Shown here: positions 1 to 8,091 of the stretch, one piece after another
Layout: every line of letters begins with the position of its first letter
Position numbering within the stretch: position 1 is the stretch's first letter
From: Pseudarthrobacter siccitolerans
Lineage (GTDB): Bacteria > Actinomycetota > Actinomycetes > Actinomycetales > Micrococcaceae
Direction of reading: 5' to 3'
Length of the DNA stretch: 64,000 nt
NCBI RefSeq assembly: GCF_001046895.1
Contig: NZ_CAQI01000059.1
Span: 186,001-250,000, forward strand
Translations under genes and position numbers: made by a program
The notes under the pieces: generated by a model
What the model saw: only the letters and a program-made list of their open reading frames with translations
Database searches by the model: none
What the model was told of the DNA's origin: nothing

Positions 1-2
1 AC

Positions 3-830
3 CGAAAGCTGGCCGTCCTGGCCATCATCGGTGCCCTGCCCACCCTCGTTGCCGCTGGGCTGGTGATGGGACAGGTAAAGCAGGTTTCATGGCTGGGCGC
101 CGTCACTCCGCTCGAAGCAGTCCGTGAACTTGTGGGCCTGAGCAAAGTGGTCTGGTATGCGCCCGTTGCCGCCGCCGCTTGCGCGGGGTTGGCCTCTTAC
201 AGGCGGATCCGTAAGAATCGTGGAAACAGGCCAGCGGAATTCGTGCTGTTTGTTTCGTGGTGGGCCTGTCCGCCAGTATTCCTATGGGTGGTGTCTGAAC
301 TGGTCACGCCGGTCTACGCGGCCCGTTATGTATTCTGGACCCTTCCGGCGATGGTGTTGCCCGCAGCAGCGCTCATCTCGATGTTGTTTGATCTACCGAA
401 GTTCCGCTTCACTGTCACGGCCGCACTGGCCTCCCTTATTGCCATCACCATACCTGGCCAAGTCAGTGCCCGCGGACCTGATGGCCACCTGTGGGCTCCC
501 CAGGAGTTCGCGGCATTAATTATCGATGACGGCGAGCTTGGTGACGGTTTAGTGGACGCGGACTTCCTGGCACTCACGCTTCAGTACCATCTGCGCGGAC
601 ACGCCATTCCTGAGCCGCTGGTTCTCGGCGCGGCAAACGCGGAAGGAAAATTCACCGATACGCAAGTACCAATCGCATCGCAGCTGGAGAGACTCAAAGA
701 TTATTCGCGGTTATGGGTCCTGGAAGAGACGACCAATGCCAAGCAATTGCCGGTGGGCTTTTGTCCGGAGGAGGTGTGGACGTCGGGATACGGAATCGCC
801 CGGCTGACACTGGCCACGCGTTGCGAATAG
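3..830 (+). CDS. C-terminal part of a multispanning membrane protein, GT39-like (5' end outside window)
   Basis: The frame is open from the first bases of the window, so the start lies upstream. The visible 275 residues hold about five hydrophobic segments followed by a soluble tail of roughly 115 residues. Segments such as VLAIIGALPTLVAAG and YVFWTLPAMVLPAAALI, with the preceding P-V-Y-A-A-R-Y turn, resemble the C-terminal half of GT39/PMT-type polyprenol-phosphate-dependent glycosyltransferases, where a P-Y-x-x-R-Y loop is common. The protein would then move a sugar outside the membrane within the polysaccharide locus that follows. This family call is inferred from topology; the catalytic N-terminal loop is not in the window. 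It converges on the minus-strand glycosyltransferase downstream, leaving a 77 bp gap without a clear hairpin. Confidence 0.6.
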   Translation, partial: RKLAVLAIIGALPTLVAAGLVMGQVKQVSWLGAVTPLEAVRELVGLSKVVWYAPVAAAACAGLASYRRIRKNRGNRPAEFVLFVSWWACPPVFLWVVSELVTPVYAARYVFWTLPAMVLPAAALISMLFDLPKFRFTVTAALASLIAITIPGQVSARGPDGHLWAPQEFAALIIDDGELGDGLVDADFLALTLQYHLRGHAIPEPLVLGAANAEGKFTDTQVPIASQLERLKDYSRLWVLEETTNAKQLPVGFCPEEVWTSGYGIARLTLATRCE

Positions 831-907
831 CGTGGGTTTGAAAGGGATAGATCCAGGGGTGGCTTGGGTTTAATTCGAACGCGACCAGCAAGCCGGGCGT
901 CCCGGGC

Positions 908-1753
908 CTATTGCGGTGCCTTCTGCGCAAGAAGGGAAGCATACAACTCGACGAGGCGGTGCGGCCTTCGAAGAAGGCGGATGAGGATCCGCAACGACCC
1001 CGCCATTTGGTCGGCGAGGATGCTCAGAGCAGTATCACGGGTATCGACGGCACATGGAAAGTAGCGGTTCACCTGTGACCCGGGTACCCGCAGTCCCACG
1101 ATCTCATTCAGTACATTTCCGCCGTGGACGACCTGTAGCCACATGGGATGGGACGTGCGGATATTCAGCACTGGTGCACATTCATCAATTTTGTAGTGGT
1201 GTTCCGCAAATACTGTGAGCGGCGGTTGATGCGTAATGTTCTCGATAAGGCTTGAAAAAGGGTTCCTGGTGTAAGGCCGAAGGTATGTTTTCCCGTTCGA
1301 GTACTGCGCTCCGTTGACCAGATTGACGAATAAAAGTTCCTGATTATCAAAACTGGCCTGGATCTGCTCCACGAAGTCAAAGGCGACTGCATCATCATTG
1401 TCCACCCGCGTGGTGATGACGAAGGGTGTGCTGCAGTGGTGGGCAACCGTGTCACTCAGGAACGTCTTGGTGAACTCGCCAGGCACATAAACAGCATTAA
1501 AGACTCCTTGACTGGCTACCTCCACTTCCTTTCGAAGCCAGTCCGGAGTTTCTGCATCGAAAAATACCAGCCAGGTAAAAGTATTCACCGACTGGCCGGC
1601 AAAGCTCGGCAGGCAGTATCGCCGGAATAGAGCCATCCGCTGTCTCAGCCAATAATCACTGGGTTCGGATTTATGATAAAAGTTTCGAACGTTGAATCGC
1701 GTCAGTACCAGATGCGTAAATTGTTCGCTGCCGGGGATATCATTGACTGCCAT
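908..1753 (-). CDS. Putative rhamnosyltransferase-like glycosyltransferase (PF11316 type)
   Basis: A 281-residue cytosolic protein. The N-terminal HLVLTRFNVR, followed by R-Q-R-M-x-L-F-x-x-Y-C-L-P-S and FTWLVFFDAETPDWLR, is the signature of the putative rhamnosyl transferase family PF11316. TRVDNDDAV supplies the acidic nucleotide-sugar/metal site and HPMWLQVVHGGN is the conserved C-terminal motif. The ATG at 1753 was chosen because an AGGGG lies 7 nt upstream and because the paralogue at 1987-2892 starts at the same place relative to the LTRFN motif; the frame stays open to an ATG at 1870. It lies alone on the minus strand between plus-strand genes. Codon use is less GC-biased than most of the window, suggesting later acquisition. 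The sugar transferred cannot be told from sequence. Confidence 0.75.
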   Translation of the reverse strand: MAVNDIPGSEQFTHLVLTRFNVRNFYHKSEPSDYWLRQRMALFRRYCLPSFAGQSVNTFTWLVFFDAETPDWLRKEVEVASQGVFNAVYVPGEFTKTFLSDTVAHHCSTPFVITTRVDNDDAVAFDFVEQIQASFDNQELLFVNLVNGAQYSNGKTYLRPYTRNPFSSLIENITHQPPLTVFAEHHYKIDECAPVLNIRTSHPMWLQVVHGGNVLNEIVGLRVPGSQVNRYFPCAVDTRDTALSILADQMAGSLRILIRLLRRPHRLVELYASLLAQKAPQ

Positions 1754-1986
1754 ACAAATGCCCCTGGAAATTGGTGGAACCCCCATCGGTTTGGGGCTTA
1801 CTGGCATCCTCCCGCCGCTGTCATCCAATGACAAGACCCTCGAAGCCACACTCTTGATGCGGATTCCCACACGTCAGCTTCTGTAGTCTGGCGTGGCCCC
1901 AATGCCGGACCTAGCGTTGACGGAAAGGCCCCAGTGAAGCAATTGAACATGGACAGTAAAAGGCCGACTGCGAGGGGGCTTGAACA

Positions 1987-2892
1987 ATGCTTGGATCGCC
2001 AGATATCGACCATGTACTGCTGACGCGTTTTAACCTTCCAACCGAAGGTTATGAGACGCTGATTCGTGCCAAGCAAGGATGGCTGCAAGAGCGAATTGAT
2101 CTTTTCGAAAGATATTGTCTTCCCTCCGTGCGGAGCCAGACTGTCCGGCCGTCAAAGTGGATAATATATTTCGACCCCGAAAGTCCCGCGTGGCTTGTTG
2201 ATCGCATCTCAACGATCAACCACGACAAAGTGTTCTCGCCAATATTCCGGACGGCAGTGACACGGGCTGACCTCCTTCATGATCTCGAGATATGTCTGAG
2301 CAGAAGAAATCGGTTCCTGCTTACGACGAATTTGGACAACGATGATGCCCTGGCCTCAAATTTCGTGGAGCAACTTCGTACGGTCGTGCCTTGCGACGGC
2401 AGCCTTGCCATCTACCTGATCAACGGTCTTATCCGGTCCACCAAGGGCGTATACGCACACTCCGACGTGAACAATGCGTTCTGCTCGGTCTTGACGCCCT
2501 GGACAGATCCCACGACGTGTTGGGCGGATTGGCACAACCTTCTTGGACGGACCATGCCTGTTGTCCGTCTGAGCGGCGCACCGGCATGGATGCAAATGGT
2601 TCATGGGAAAAACGTCAGCAACAGGGTGCACGGCCGACAGGTTTCGCCGGCTCTCTACGCGGCCAGCTTTCCGGGTCTTCTTGCGGACGCAGCCCCTCCC
2701 ACCTCGGGGCAACTCATGGCGGATCATGTGTTGCTGGCGCCCGTTCGACAGGTACGGGACGAGGCGCGTGGCATCGCCAAATCAGTTATTCAGTTGGCGC
2801 GCGGCAGGGACGGAACGGACAAGTTCAAAATTTGGATGAGTGCCAAGGCCAAAAATCCATTCATGCGACACGAGAGCGAAAACCGGTACTGA
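1987..2892 (+). CDS. Putative rhamnosyltransferase-like glycosyltransferase (PF11316 type), paralogue
   Basis: A 301-residue paralogue of the 908-1753 protein. It shares DHVLLTRFNLP near the N-terminus, E-R-Y-C-L-P-S-V, KWIIYFDPESPAWL, the acidic TNLDNDDALASNF and PAWMQMVHGKNVS. The two are divergent with about 230 bp between their starts. Base composition is near 50% GC in places (for example 2161-2220), well below the rest of the window. It is followed after 42 bp by the first Wzz-like gene, so it probably begins a plus-strand run ending with the Wzy-like gene at 5729. It is expected to add a deoxyhexose or similar residue to the repeat unit on the cytosolic face; donor and acceptor are unknown. 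Confidence 0.75.
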   Translation: MLGSPDIDHVLLTRFNLPTEGYETLIRAKQGWLQERIDLFERYCLPSVRSQTVRPSKWIIYFDPESPAWLVDRISTINHDKVFSPIFRTAVTRADLLHDLEICLSRRNRFLLTTNLDNDDALASNFVEQLRTVVPCDGSLAIYLINGLIRSTKGVYAHSDVNNAFCSVLTPWTDPTTCWADWHNLLGRTMPVVRLSGAPAWMQMVHGKNVSNRVHGRQVSPALYAASFPGLLADAAPPTSGQLMADHVLLAPVRQVRDEARGIAKSVIQLARGRDGTDKFKIWMSAKAKNPFMRHESENRY

Positions 2893-2934
2893 ATATGGAT
2901 ACAAGTTGTGGATTCGACAGGGAAGCGTGCCGAA

Positions 2935-3684
2935 ATGTGGCTCCGTGACATGTTTTTTGGCCTCGGTCGACGGTGGTATTTCCTTGCTCTTTTCCTGCTT
3001 ATGACCGCTGGTCTTTGCCTCTTGGTGAAGGCCTCCGTTCCGACCATTTACCGGGCTCAGGGAAGTTTGGTCCTGATGCCTCCCACTGCAACTGTCGGCC
3101 CTGAAGGCAATCCCTTCCTGTTTCTTGGCGGAATGGGCCAGGCGCTCGACATCTTGGCTGTCGAGATGGCTTCGGAAGACACGGCCAAGCCCATACGGGA
3201 TGCCCATCCAGGAACTTCTTACTCGGCAGAGCCGGACCGAAGCAGTAGCGGCTCCGTAATCCGTATCACCGTTGAGGGAGACGACCCACTGCGGGTTCAT
3301 GGTGCACTCAAGGATGCCGTCGCAGTTGTTCCCTCGACACTCACGGCCATGCAGGAAACGCAGAATGTTCCGGAGAGTTCGCGGATCCGCTTGATGACCC
3401 TCGTCGTGCAGGACAACGCGAAGGAGGATTCCAAGACGCGGACTTTCATCCTGGTAGGAGCTGCCGGCGCCGGCACAGCGTTCAGCGTGTTACTCACCGG
3501 GTTCATCGACGGACGGCTCCTGGCGCGGACTGATCGGCGAAAGGCTGTCCCAGCCCCGGCCTCGGTGCCCAAGGGCTCGGTCGCGACGGGAAGGGGCTCG
3601 GTGCTCGCCGTACATGCAGCACGGGCTGAGCGGCAGGAGCTGACCACCCGTCGCAGCAGCCGGGCCGCCAGGGTGCGAGGCTAG
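2935..3684 (+). CDS. Wzz-like chain-length/co-polymerase membrane protein, short form 1
   Basis: A 249-residue protein with one membrane helix near the N-terminus (WYFLALFLLMTAGLCLLV, about residues 14-31), a roughly 135-residue extracellular part, and a second helix (about residues 170-193, ILVGAAGAGTAFSVLLTGF). A basic cytosolic tail follows. This two-helix layout with an external domain is that of polysaccharide co-polymerases (Wzz/CapA), which set chain length together with a Wzy polymerase. There is no Walker motif, so any BY-kinase part is absent. The ATG at 2935 follows AGGGAAG by 11 nt; a GTG at 2908 is in frame but has no ribosome binding site. The next gene has the same architecture, so the two may form a hetero-oligomer. 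Confidence 0.6.
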   Translation: MWLRDMFFGLGRRWYFLALFLLMTAGLCLLVKASVPTIYRAQGSLVLMPPTATVGPEGNPFLFLGGMGQALDILAVEMASEDTAKPIRDAHPGTSYSAEPDRSSSGSVIRITVEGDDPLRVHGALKDAVAVVPSTLTAMQETQNVPESSRIRLMTLVVQDNAKEDSKTRTFILVGAAGAGTAFSVLLTGFIDGRLLARTDRRKAVPAPASVPKGSVATGRGSVLAVHAARAERQELTTRRSSRAARVRG

Positions 3685-3726
3685 CACGGTGTTGCCTGTA
3701 GACCTGCCCCCGCGGGTGGCACCGCT

Positions 3727-4401
3727 GTGACGGCCGGACTCTTCTTCCGGATCATGATCCGGCGCTGGGTTTTTGTTGCCGTGGGCGTCGTTTTGACGGC
3801 ATTCGGATGTTCTGCACTGGTCAATGGTGAGCGGACTTATTGGATGTCGACGGACCTCGTCTTTGTCCAGCCGGGCGGAGGTTCCGTCACAAACGTTTCA
3901 GACGCAGTAGTGCCGTCGCTCATTAACTTCGCGGGCCTGGTGCAGCGCCGAGTCCATGAGATCGGCACGCCCGTTGAGCTCCCCTCGTCCAGTGTGACGT
4001 TGTATGGCAGCGGCGTCCGGCGTGGGTACTCGATTACGCTTCCAAACTCCGGAAACCAGTGGGCTGTCAGCTATACCCGGCCCGTCCTCGCAGTTCAGGC
4101 CGTGGGCAGCAGTCCAGAGGAGGTCCGACGGACTTTGAGCGACGTCCTCGCGCTGGTGAAAACAACCGCCAGGGATCTGCAGGCCGCCCAAGGGGTGCCT
4201 GCGGGCGAGTTCATTTCCATGGACAGGTCTCCCGCATTACCGGAAGTTTTTGATCAAGGCAGCACAAAGGCGGGTCGTATCAAGGGACTTCTTGCGTTCG
4301 GATTCCTTGGCGTGATCCTCACGGCGTTTACGGTTATCGTGGTGGACCGCACAGTAGAGGGACGAAAGAACGCTCCCCCAGCGGGCAGGACGTCAGAATG
4401 A
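3727..4401 (+). CDS. Wzz-like chain-length/co-polymerase membrane protein, short form 2
   Basis: A 224-residue protein with a GTG start. Helix 1 is WVFVAVGVVLTAFGCSALV (about residues 13-31) and helix 2 is LLAFGFLGVILTAFTVIVV (about 186-204), with an external domain between and a 20-residue charged cytosolic tail. Architecture matches the preceding gene, but sequence identity looks low, so this is probably an old duplication or a two-subunit co-polymerase. Its stop overlaps the ATG of the Wzy-like gene by 4 bp (ATGA), implying coupled translation of polymerase and chain-length partner. No kinase motif is present. The family call rests on topology and neighbours. Confidence 0.55.
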   Translation: MTAGLFFRIMIRRWVFVAVGVVLTAFGCSALVNGERTYWMSTDLVFVQPGGGSVTNVSDAVVPSLINFAGLVQRRVHEIGTPVELPSSSVTLYGSGVRRGYSITLPNSGNQWAVSYTRPVLAVQAVGSSPEEVRRTLSDVLALVKTTARDLQAAQGVPAGEFISMDRSPALPEVFDQGSTKAGRIKGLLAFGFLGVILTAFTVIVVDRTVEGRKNAPPAGRTSE

Positions 4402-5729
4402 CCGCTCAAGGAACGGGCGGTACTACTATGGATTCTCCGCGTCAAACGGTGAGATGGGATGCGGTGACCGTGCTGACCATTGGCATGGTCCTGGTTTGCG
4501 CGATCCCCTCGTACCTGAGCGTTTCAGCCCTTGGCCCGCTCGGACGGCCCGGTGTCCTGTGGTTCCTCGCGGCCGTCCTTTGGTGGGAGTGGTCCCAGCT
4601 TCAGCGCCCCTTTCCGCTCGTCACGCAGAGCCAACCCGTGCGCCGCCTTCTTTTCCTCTTCCTGGCGGTGGTGGTGGCAAGTTATGCACTGACCAACTTT
4701 GCTGGCCTGCCGCCGGACGAGGGGCGCGCCGCCGACACGGGCGCCATAAGGATCCTCAGCTGGGCCGGAATATTCCTGATTGCCAATGACGGGATAACAG
4801 ACCGTGAAAGGCTCCTGGTTTTGTTGCGCCGGGTGGCAACCGTCGGCGCGCTGATGTCCGCTCTGGGTCTGCTTCAATTCGCCACGGGACAGTCGCTCGT
4901 TTCTGCCATTACCGTCCCCGGATTTACGGCGGGAGCGGACTTCGACAATATCCAGGGTCGATCGGGCTTTCTGCGTGCTGCCGGCACTGCATCGCACCCT
5001 TTGGAATACGGCATTGTCTTGTGCATGTCACTGCCCATCGCCGTCAGCCTTGCATTGAATGACGCAAAAGGCAGATCCATCCTGCGTTGGCTGGCGGTCG
5101 GAGTTATTTTGTGTGCCTCGGCTCTTTCAGTATCGCGGTCAGCCCTTATAGGTATCGGAGTGGCTCTGGCCGTGCTCGTGCCTGGTCTGCCAAGGTTCAT
5201 GCGGCTGCGCATTTTCTTCATTCTGTCAGTAGGAGCCGCAGCCCTGTACTTGTTTGTGCCCGGCATGGTGGGGACTGTCAGGGGACTGTTCACCGGCATT
5301 TCGGAGGACGGCAGCACCCAGTCGAGGACGAGCAGCTATGAGGCGGCCCTGGACTTGGTAGGCCGGAACCCATGGGTGGGGAGGGGGTTCGGAACATTCC
5401 TGCCCGAGTACCGTATCGTCGATAATCAGTACCTGCTGCTGTTGATAGAACTCGGCCTGGCGGGGTTTTTCTTTTTCATAGTGATGCTGGTTCGCGCTGC
5501 CTGCTCGTGTCTCCAGGCGCGACGGGCATTCAAGGACCCTTTCATGAAGCAAATGAGCATTGCGTTGATTTCCTCTCTTTCGGCCGGCAGCGTGATGTTC
5601 GCCTTCTTTGATGCTCTGAGTTTCCCCATGGCGGCTTCATTCATGTTCCTGATACTGGGTTTGGCCGGGGCCGTGTGGCGGGTTGCTCGCAACGAAACCA
5701 ACACCCGGGTGCTTCCGGCGGCCCGTTAG
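4398..5729 (+). CDS. O-antigen ligase/Wzy-like polysaccharide polymerase
   Basis: A 443-residue integral membrane protein with about 11-12 hydrophobic segments. It has the features of the O-antigen ligase/polymerase superfamily (PF04932): a long external loop in the C-terminal half (about residues 295-350, SEDGSTQSRTSSYEAALDLV then NPWVGRGFGTF) just before a helix beginning YLLLLIELGLAGF. The R-x-x-x-Y-x-x-A-L and G-x-G-x-G-T motifs are typical of this loop. It would polymerise undecaprenyl-linked repeat units on the outer face of the membrane. Translation is coupled to the upstream Wzz-like gene by an ATGA overlap. It ends 18 bp from the 3' end of the convergent glycosyltransferase gene, with no obvious hairpin in that gap. 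A separate ligase for attachment is not visible. Confidence 0.75.
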   Translation: MTAQGTGGTTMDSPRQTVRWDAVTVLTIGMVLVCAIPSYLSVSALGPLGRPGVLWFLAAVLWWEWSQLQRPFPLVTQSQPVRRLLFLFLAVVVASYALTNFAGLPPDEGRAADTGAIRILSWAGIFLIANDGITDRERLLVLLRRVATVGALMSALGLLQFATGQSLVSAITVPGFTAGADFDNIQGRSGFLRAAGTASHPLEYGIVLCMSLPIAVSLALNDAKGRSILRWLAVGVILCASALSVSRSALIGIGVALAVLVPGLPRFMRLRIFFILSVGAAALYLFVPGMVGTVRGLFTGISEDGSTQSRTSSYEAALDLVGRNPWVGRGFGTFLPEYRIVDNQYLLLLIELGLAGFFFFIVMLVRAACSCLQARRAFKDPFMKQMSIALISSLSAGSVMFAFFDALSFPMAASFMFLILGLAGAVWRVARNETNTRVLPAAR

Positions 5730-5747
5730 TAGAACAAGCAGCAGTAC

Positions 5748-7022
5748 CTAGTGTGTTTGGGGGCTGGCCGGGCTTGCCATTACCCGTTCGAGGACTGCCT
5801 GGACCGTCTCCGCAGCTGTATCCCAACTTGCGCCGAGAACGGACGCGGATAGCTTCGCCGCGAAGTCATGGCCCCCGTGCATGCCAAATGCGTGATCCAT
5901 GGTTTCTGCAATGCCAACAGGAGAGGGGGGCGTCCACATGACCTTGTCGACGTCCAGAACCACACGGTTGTGTTCTGCATCGTTAACCACCGGCAACATC
6001 CCGCTCGCCAAAAATTCCCAGGGCACGAGCGAGACGTTTGTGAAGGAGAGGCTCAATCCGACTCGGCAACTGTTATAGATCCCGTTCAAGACCTGCGGCG
6101 GTGTCTTCCCGTGGTTAACGAACGGAAATGCCTGCGGCTGCAGGTGTTCTCCAAAGATGTGGATTGTCGCCTCCGGTCGCAGCCGGTGAAAACGGGCCAG
6201 GGCAAGCATCCCGAGTTCGTGGCCGCGCCTGGCAACATTGGGTTTGGTGTAGAAAACGACGCCGTCACGGGTTGTGTTTGCCGTCGGAAAGTAGACGTCG
6301 CAGTCGGCCCCGAATTCAAAGAAGTAACAACGCATCCCGTATTCATGCTCAAGCTTGCCGGCCAACCACCGGCCTGCAGTTATTCCGGTGAAACCGAACC
6401 GATACGTGTCTTCGGCCAAGGAATACATCGATCCCTTGGGATAAAAGTCGGGCTCAAAGTCCTGGACCAGATAAAAACGTGAACCCGAAGCCTCTGGATG
6501 GCTGGCCAGAACATGTGCCGTCTGCCAGGATGTTGCCACCCAACCATCCATGGCCGGCATGCCGGCAGTGACATCATGAACCTGTGCCCGGATCCGGGGC
6601 CGCATTGCGGCGATGGTGGCGGCGTGACGACGGATGTCACCGTGGAAGCGGTCGTAGAGGAACACATGACATTCGTGTCCTGCACGTTCGAGGCCCTCCA
6701 CCAGCCGCAGGAGCGTGGTATGCCCGCCCGAACCAAGGGCAGGGGGTGTCATTATCCATCCAAGCCTCAGCCGGCTTGTATCGGACGGAGGTGCGAACAA
6801 GGGGGGCTTGAGCGCCGTCGAATCGGCTACGTCCCTACCGAATAGCGGAAACGGTTCCTCAACCGGCCCAACAGAATGGATCGCCCGTCTGAGCAGCCGC
6901 CTCCGCAGCCCGTCAAAGCCAGTTTCCTGGACGATTTTCCGCACCTGAGCGTATCGGCTGCGGAGATGGGCCGGACCGCCAAACGGGGTCTCAGTCCCAC
7001 GGGCGGCGCTTCTAGATTCCAT
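5748..7022 (-). CDS. GT4-type glycosyltransferase, WsaF/rhamnan-synthesis-like
   Basis: A 424-residue protein, last gene of the minus-strand polysaccharide operon. It begins its fold with GWIMTPPALGSGGHTTLLRL, continues with VATSWQTAHV and FYLVQDFEPDFYP, and has a C-terminal Rossmann half containing HIFGEHLQP and GLSLSFTNVSLVPWEFLASG. This arrangement is seen in rhamnosyltransferases of the WsaF group that build rhamnan chains. The glycine-rich SGGH loop and the E-F-L-A-S-G site are the sugar-nucleotide-binding elements. The ATG at 7022 was preferred over an upstream ATG at 7226 because it overlaps the previous gene by only 11 bp. The donor (probably a dTDP-deoxyhexose) is inferred from family only; no rml genes are in the window. 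Confidence 0.75.
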   Translation of the reverse strand: MESRSAARGTETPFGGPAHLRSRYAQVRKIVQETGFDGLRRRLLRRAIHSVGPVEEPFPLFGRDVADSTALKPPLFAPPSDTSRLRLGWIMTPPALGSGGHTTLLRLVEGLERAGHECHVFLYDRFHGDIRRHAATIAAMRPRIRAQVHDVTAGMPAMDGWVATSWQTAHVLASHPEASGSRFYLVQDFEPDFYPKGSMYSLAEDTYRFGFTGITAGRWLAGKLEHEYGMRCYFFEFGADCDVYFPTANTTRDGVVFYTKPNVARRGHELGMLALARFHRLRPEATIHIFGEHLQPQAFPFVNHGKTPPQVLNGIYNSCRVGLSLSFTNVSLVPWEFLASGMLPVVNDAEHNRVVLDVDKVMWTPPSPVGIAETMDHAFGMHGGHDFAAKLSASVLGASWDTAAETVQAVLERVMASPASPQTH

Positions 7023-8091
7023 AACGCCGCCAAGTCTGCCAGCGAATCCTATTGCGGATATCGCGATCCAGGGAATCGTAGGTGGTGAACACACTTTCCC
7101 GGAGGTTTGCCGCGCCAACACCCTTGAGGCGTGCCTGATAGCTCCGCCAAACACGTAAGTCGCCGAACTCCTCATAGGAGGACGTGGCGTACTCGACCGC
7201 CGCGGACACATCATCCGCTGAAGCATGCGGGTCTGCCATCTCCCTCAGCGCCCAGTCGAAGGCCTCTTCGCACTGGCGCCGCGTTACGTTCCGCCACAGT
7301 CTTTGCTGATCCCCCGAGGGCAGGTTAGAGGATGCAAGGAAGCTCCTGTACGCCTGTTGACGCTCACGAAGGTCTTTGGCCACTGTTGCGTACCGGGTCC
7401 TCATCATGCTTTCAGGATGGACCCGCCGTAACGCCTGATCTGCACCGTTTACCCGGCCGACATCCGAGACGGCAGCGATTCGGAGCCACATCTCCAGGTC
7501 GCCTGAGTGAGGCAGTTCCGGCCGGTAGTAGCCGACCCGGTGTTGCACCGATGCCCGCACCACCGCTTCGGGGCAGTAGATGATGCTTAAGCCCCTATGG
7601 AACTGGGCACGAATCCAGCTCCGACCGGGCCAAATGGTCCAGCTCAAGGATTTTTCGTGCGCAGCTGGCGGTTCGCCCTGGAATTCAACAGGGTGACCGT
7701 AAACAAGGCCAACCTTAGGGTTTGATTCCATGAGGGACGTGGCACGGTGCAAGGCACCGGGTGCCAACATGTCATCAGCCGAGAGCAGCACCACGTAGTC
7801 AGTGTCAACCAGGGCAAGCCCCTCGTTGTAGGTCGCTATGTGTCCCTGGTTCGAATCATGCCGTGTCAGGGCGATGCGGGCGTCGCCTGCGGCAAGCCGG
7901 GTGGCGATTGCGTGGCTCCGATCCGTGGATGCATCGTCAATGATATGTATCCGGACATCAACCCCGCGCTGGTCAAGGACGCTCCGGACGCAGGCTGGCA
8001 GGAATCGGCCGTAGTTATAGCAAGGTACAACGACAGTCACTGTGGGAACGGGGCCGCCCAATGGACGAAGCCGTGACCATTGGACCCTCAT
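7012..8091 (-). CDS. GT2 family glycosyltransferase
   Basis: A 359-residue GT-A fold enzyme. VTVVVPCYNYGRFL at the start, IIDDASTD, and VVLLSADDMLAP (the D-x-D-like metal site) are diagnostic of GT2. A helical C-terminal region of about 120 residues follows the catalytic domain (which ends near residue 230). It would transfer a nucleotide-activated sugar to the growing lipid-linked repeat unit at the inner membrane face. ATG overlaps the stop of the preceding gene (ATGA at 8091-8088), and its own stop overlaps the next gene by 11 bp. The specific linkage cannot be predicted. Confidence 0.85.
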   Translation of the reverse strand: MRVQWSRLRPLGGPVPTVTVVVPCYNYGRFLPACVRSVLDQRGVDVRIHIIDDASTDRSHAIATRLAAGDARIALTRHDSNQGHIATYNEGLALVDTDYVVLLSADDMLAPGALHRATSLMESNPKVGLVYGHPVEFQGEPPAAHEKSLSWTIWPGRSWIRAQFHRGLSIIYCPEAVVRASVQHRVGYYRPELPHSGDLEMWLRIAAVSDVGRVNGADQALRRVHPESMMRTRYATVAKDLRERQQAYRSFLASSNLPSGDQQRLWRNVTRRQCEEAFDWALREMADPHASADDVSAAVEYATSSYEEFGDLRVWRSYQARLKGVGAANLRESVFTTYDSLDRDIRNRIRWQTWRRYGI

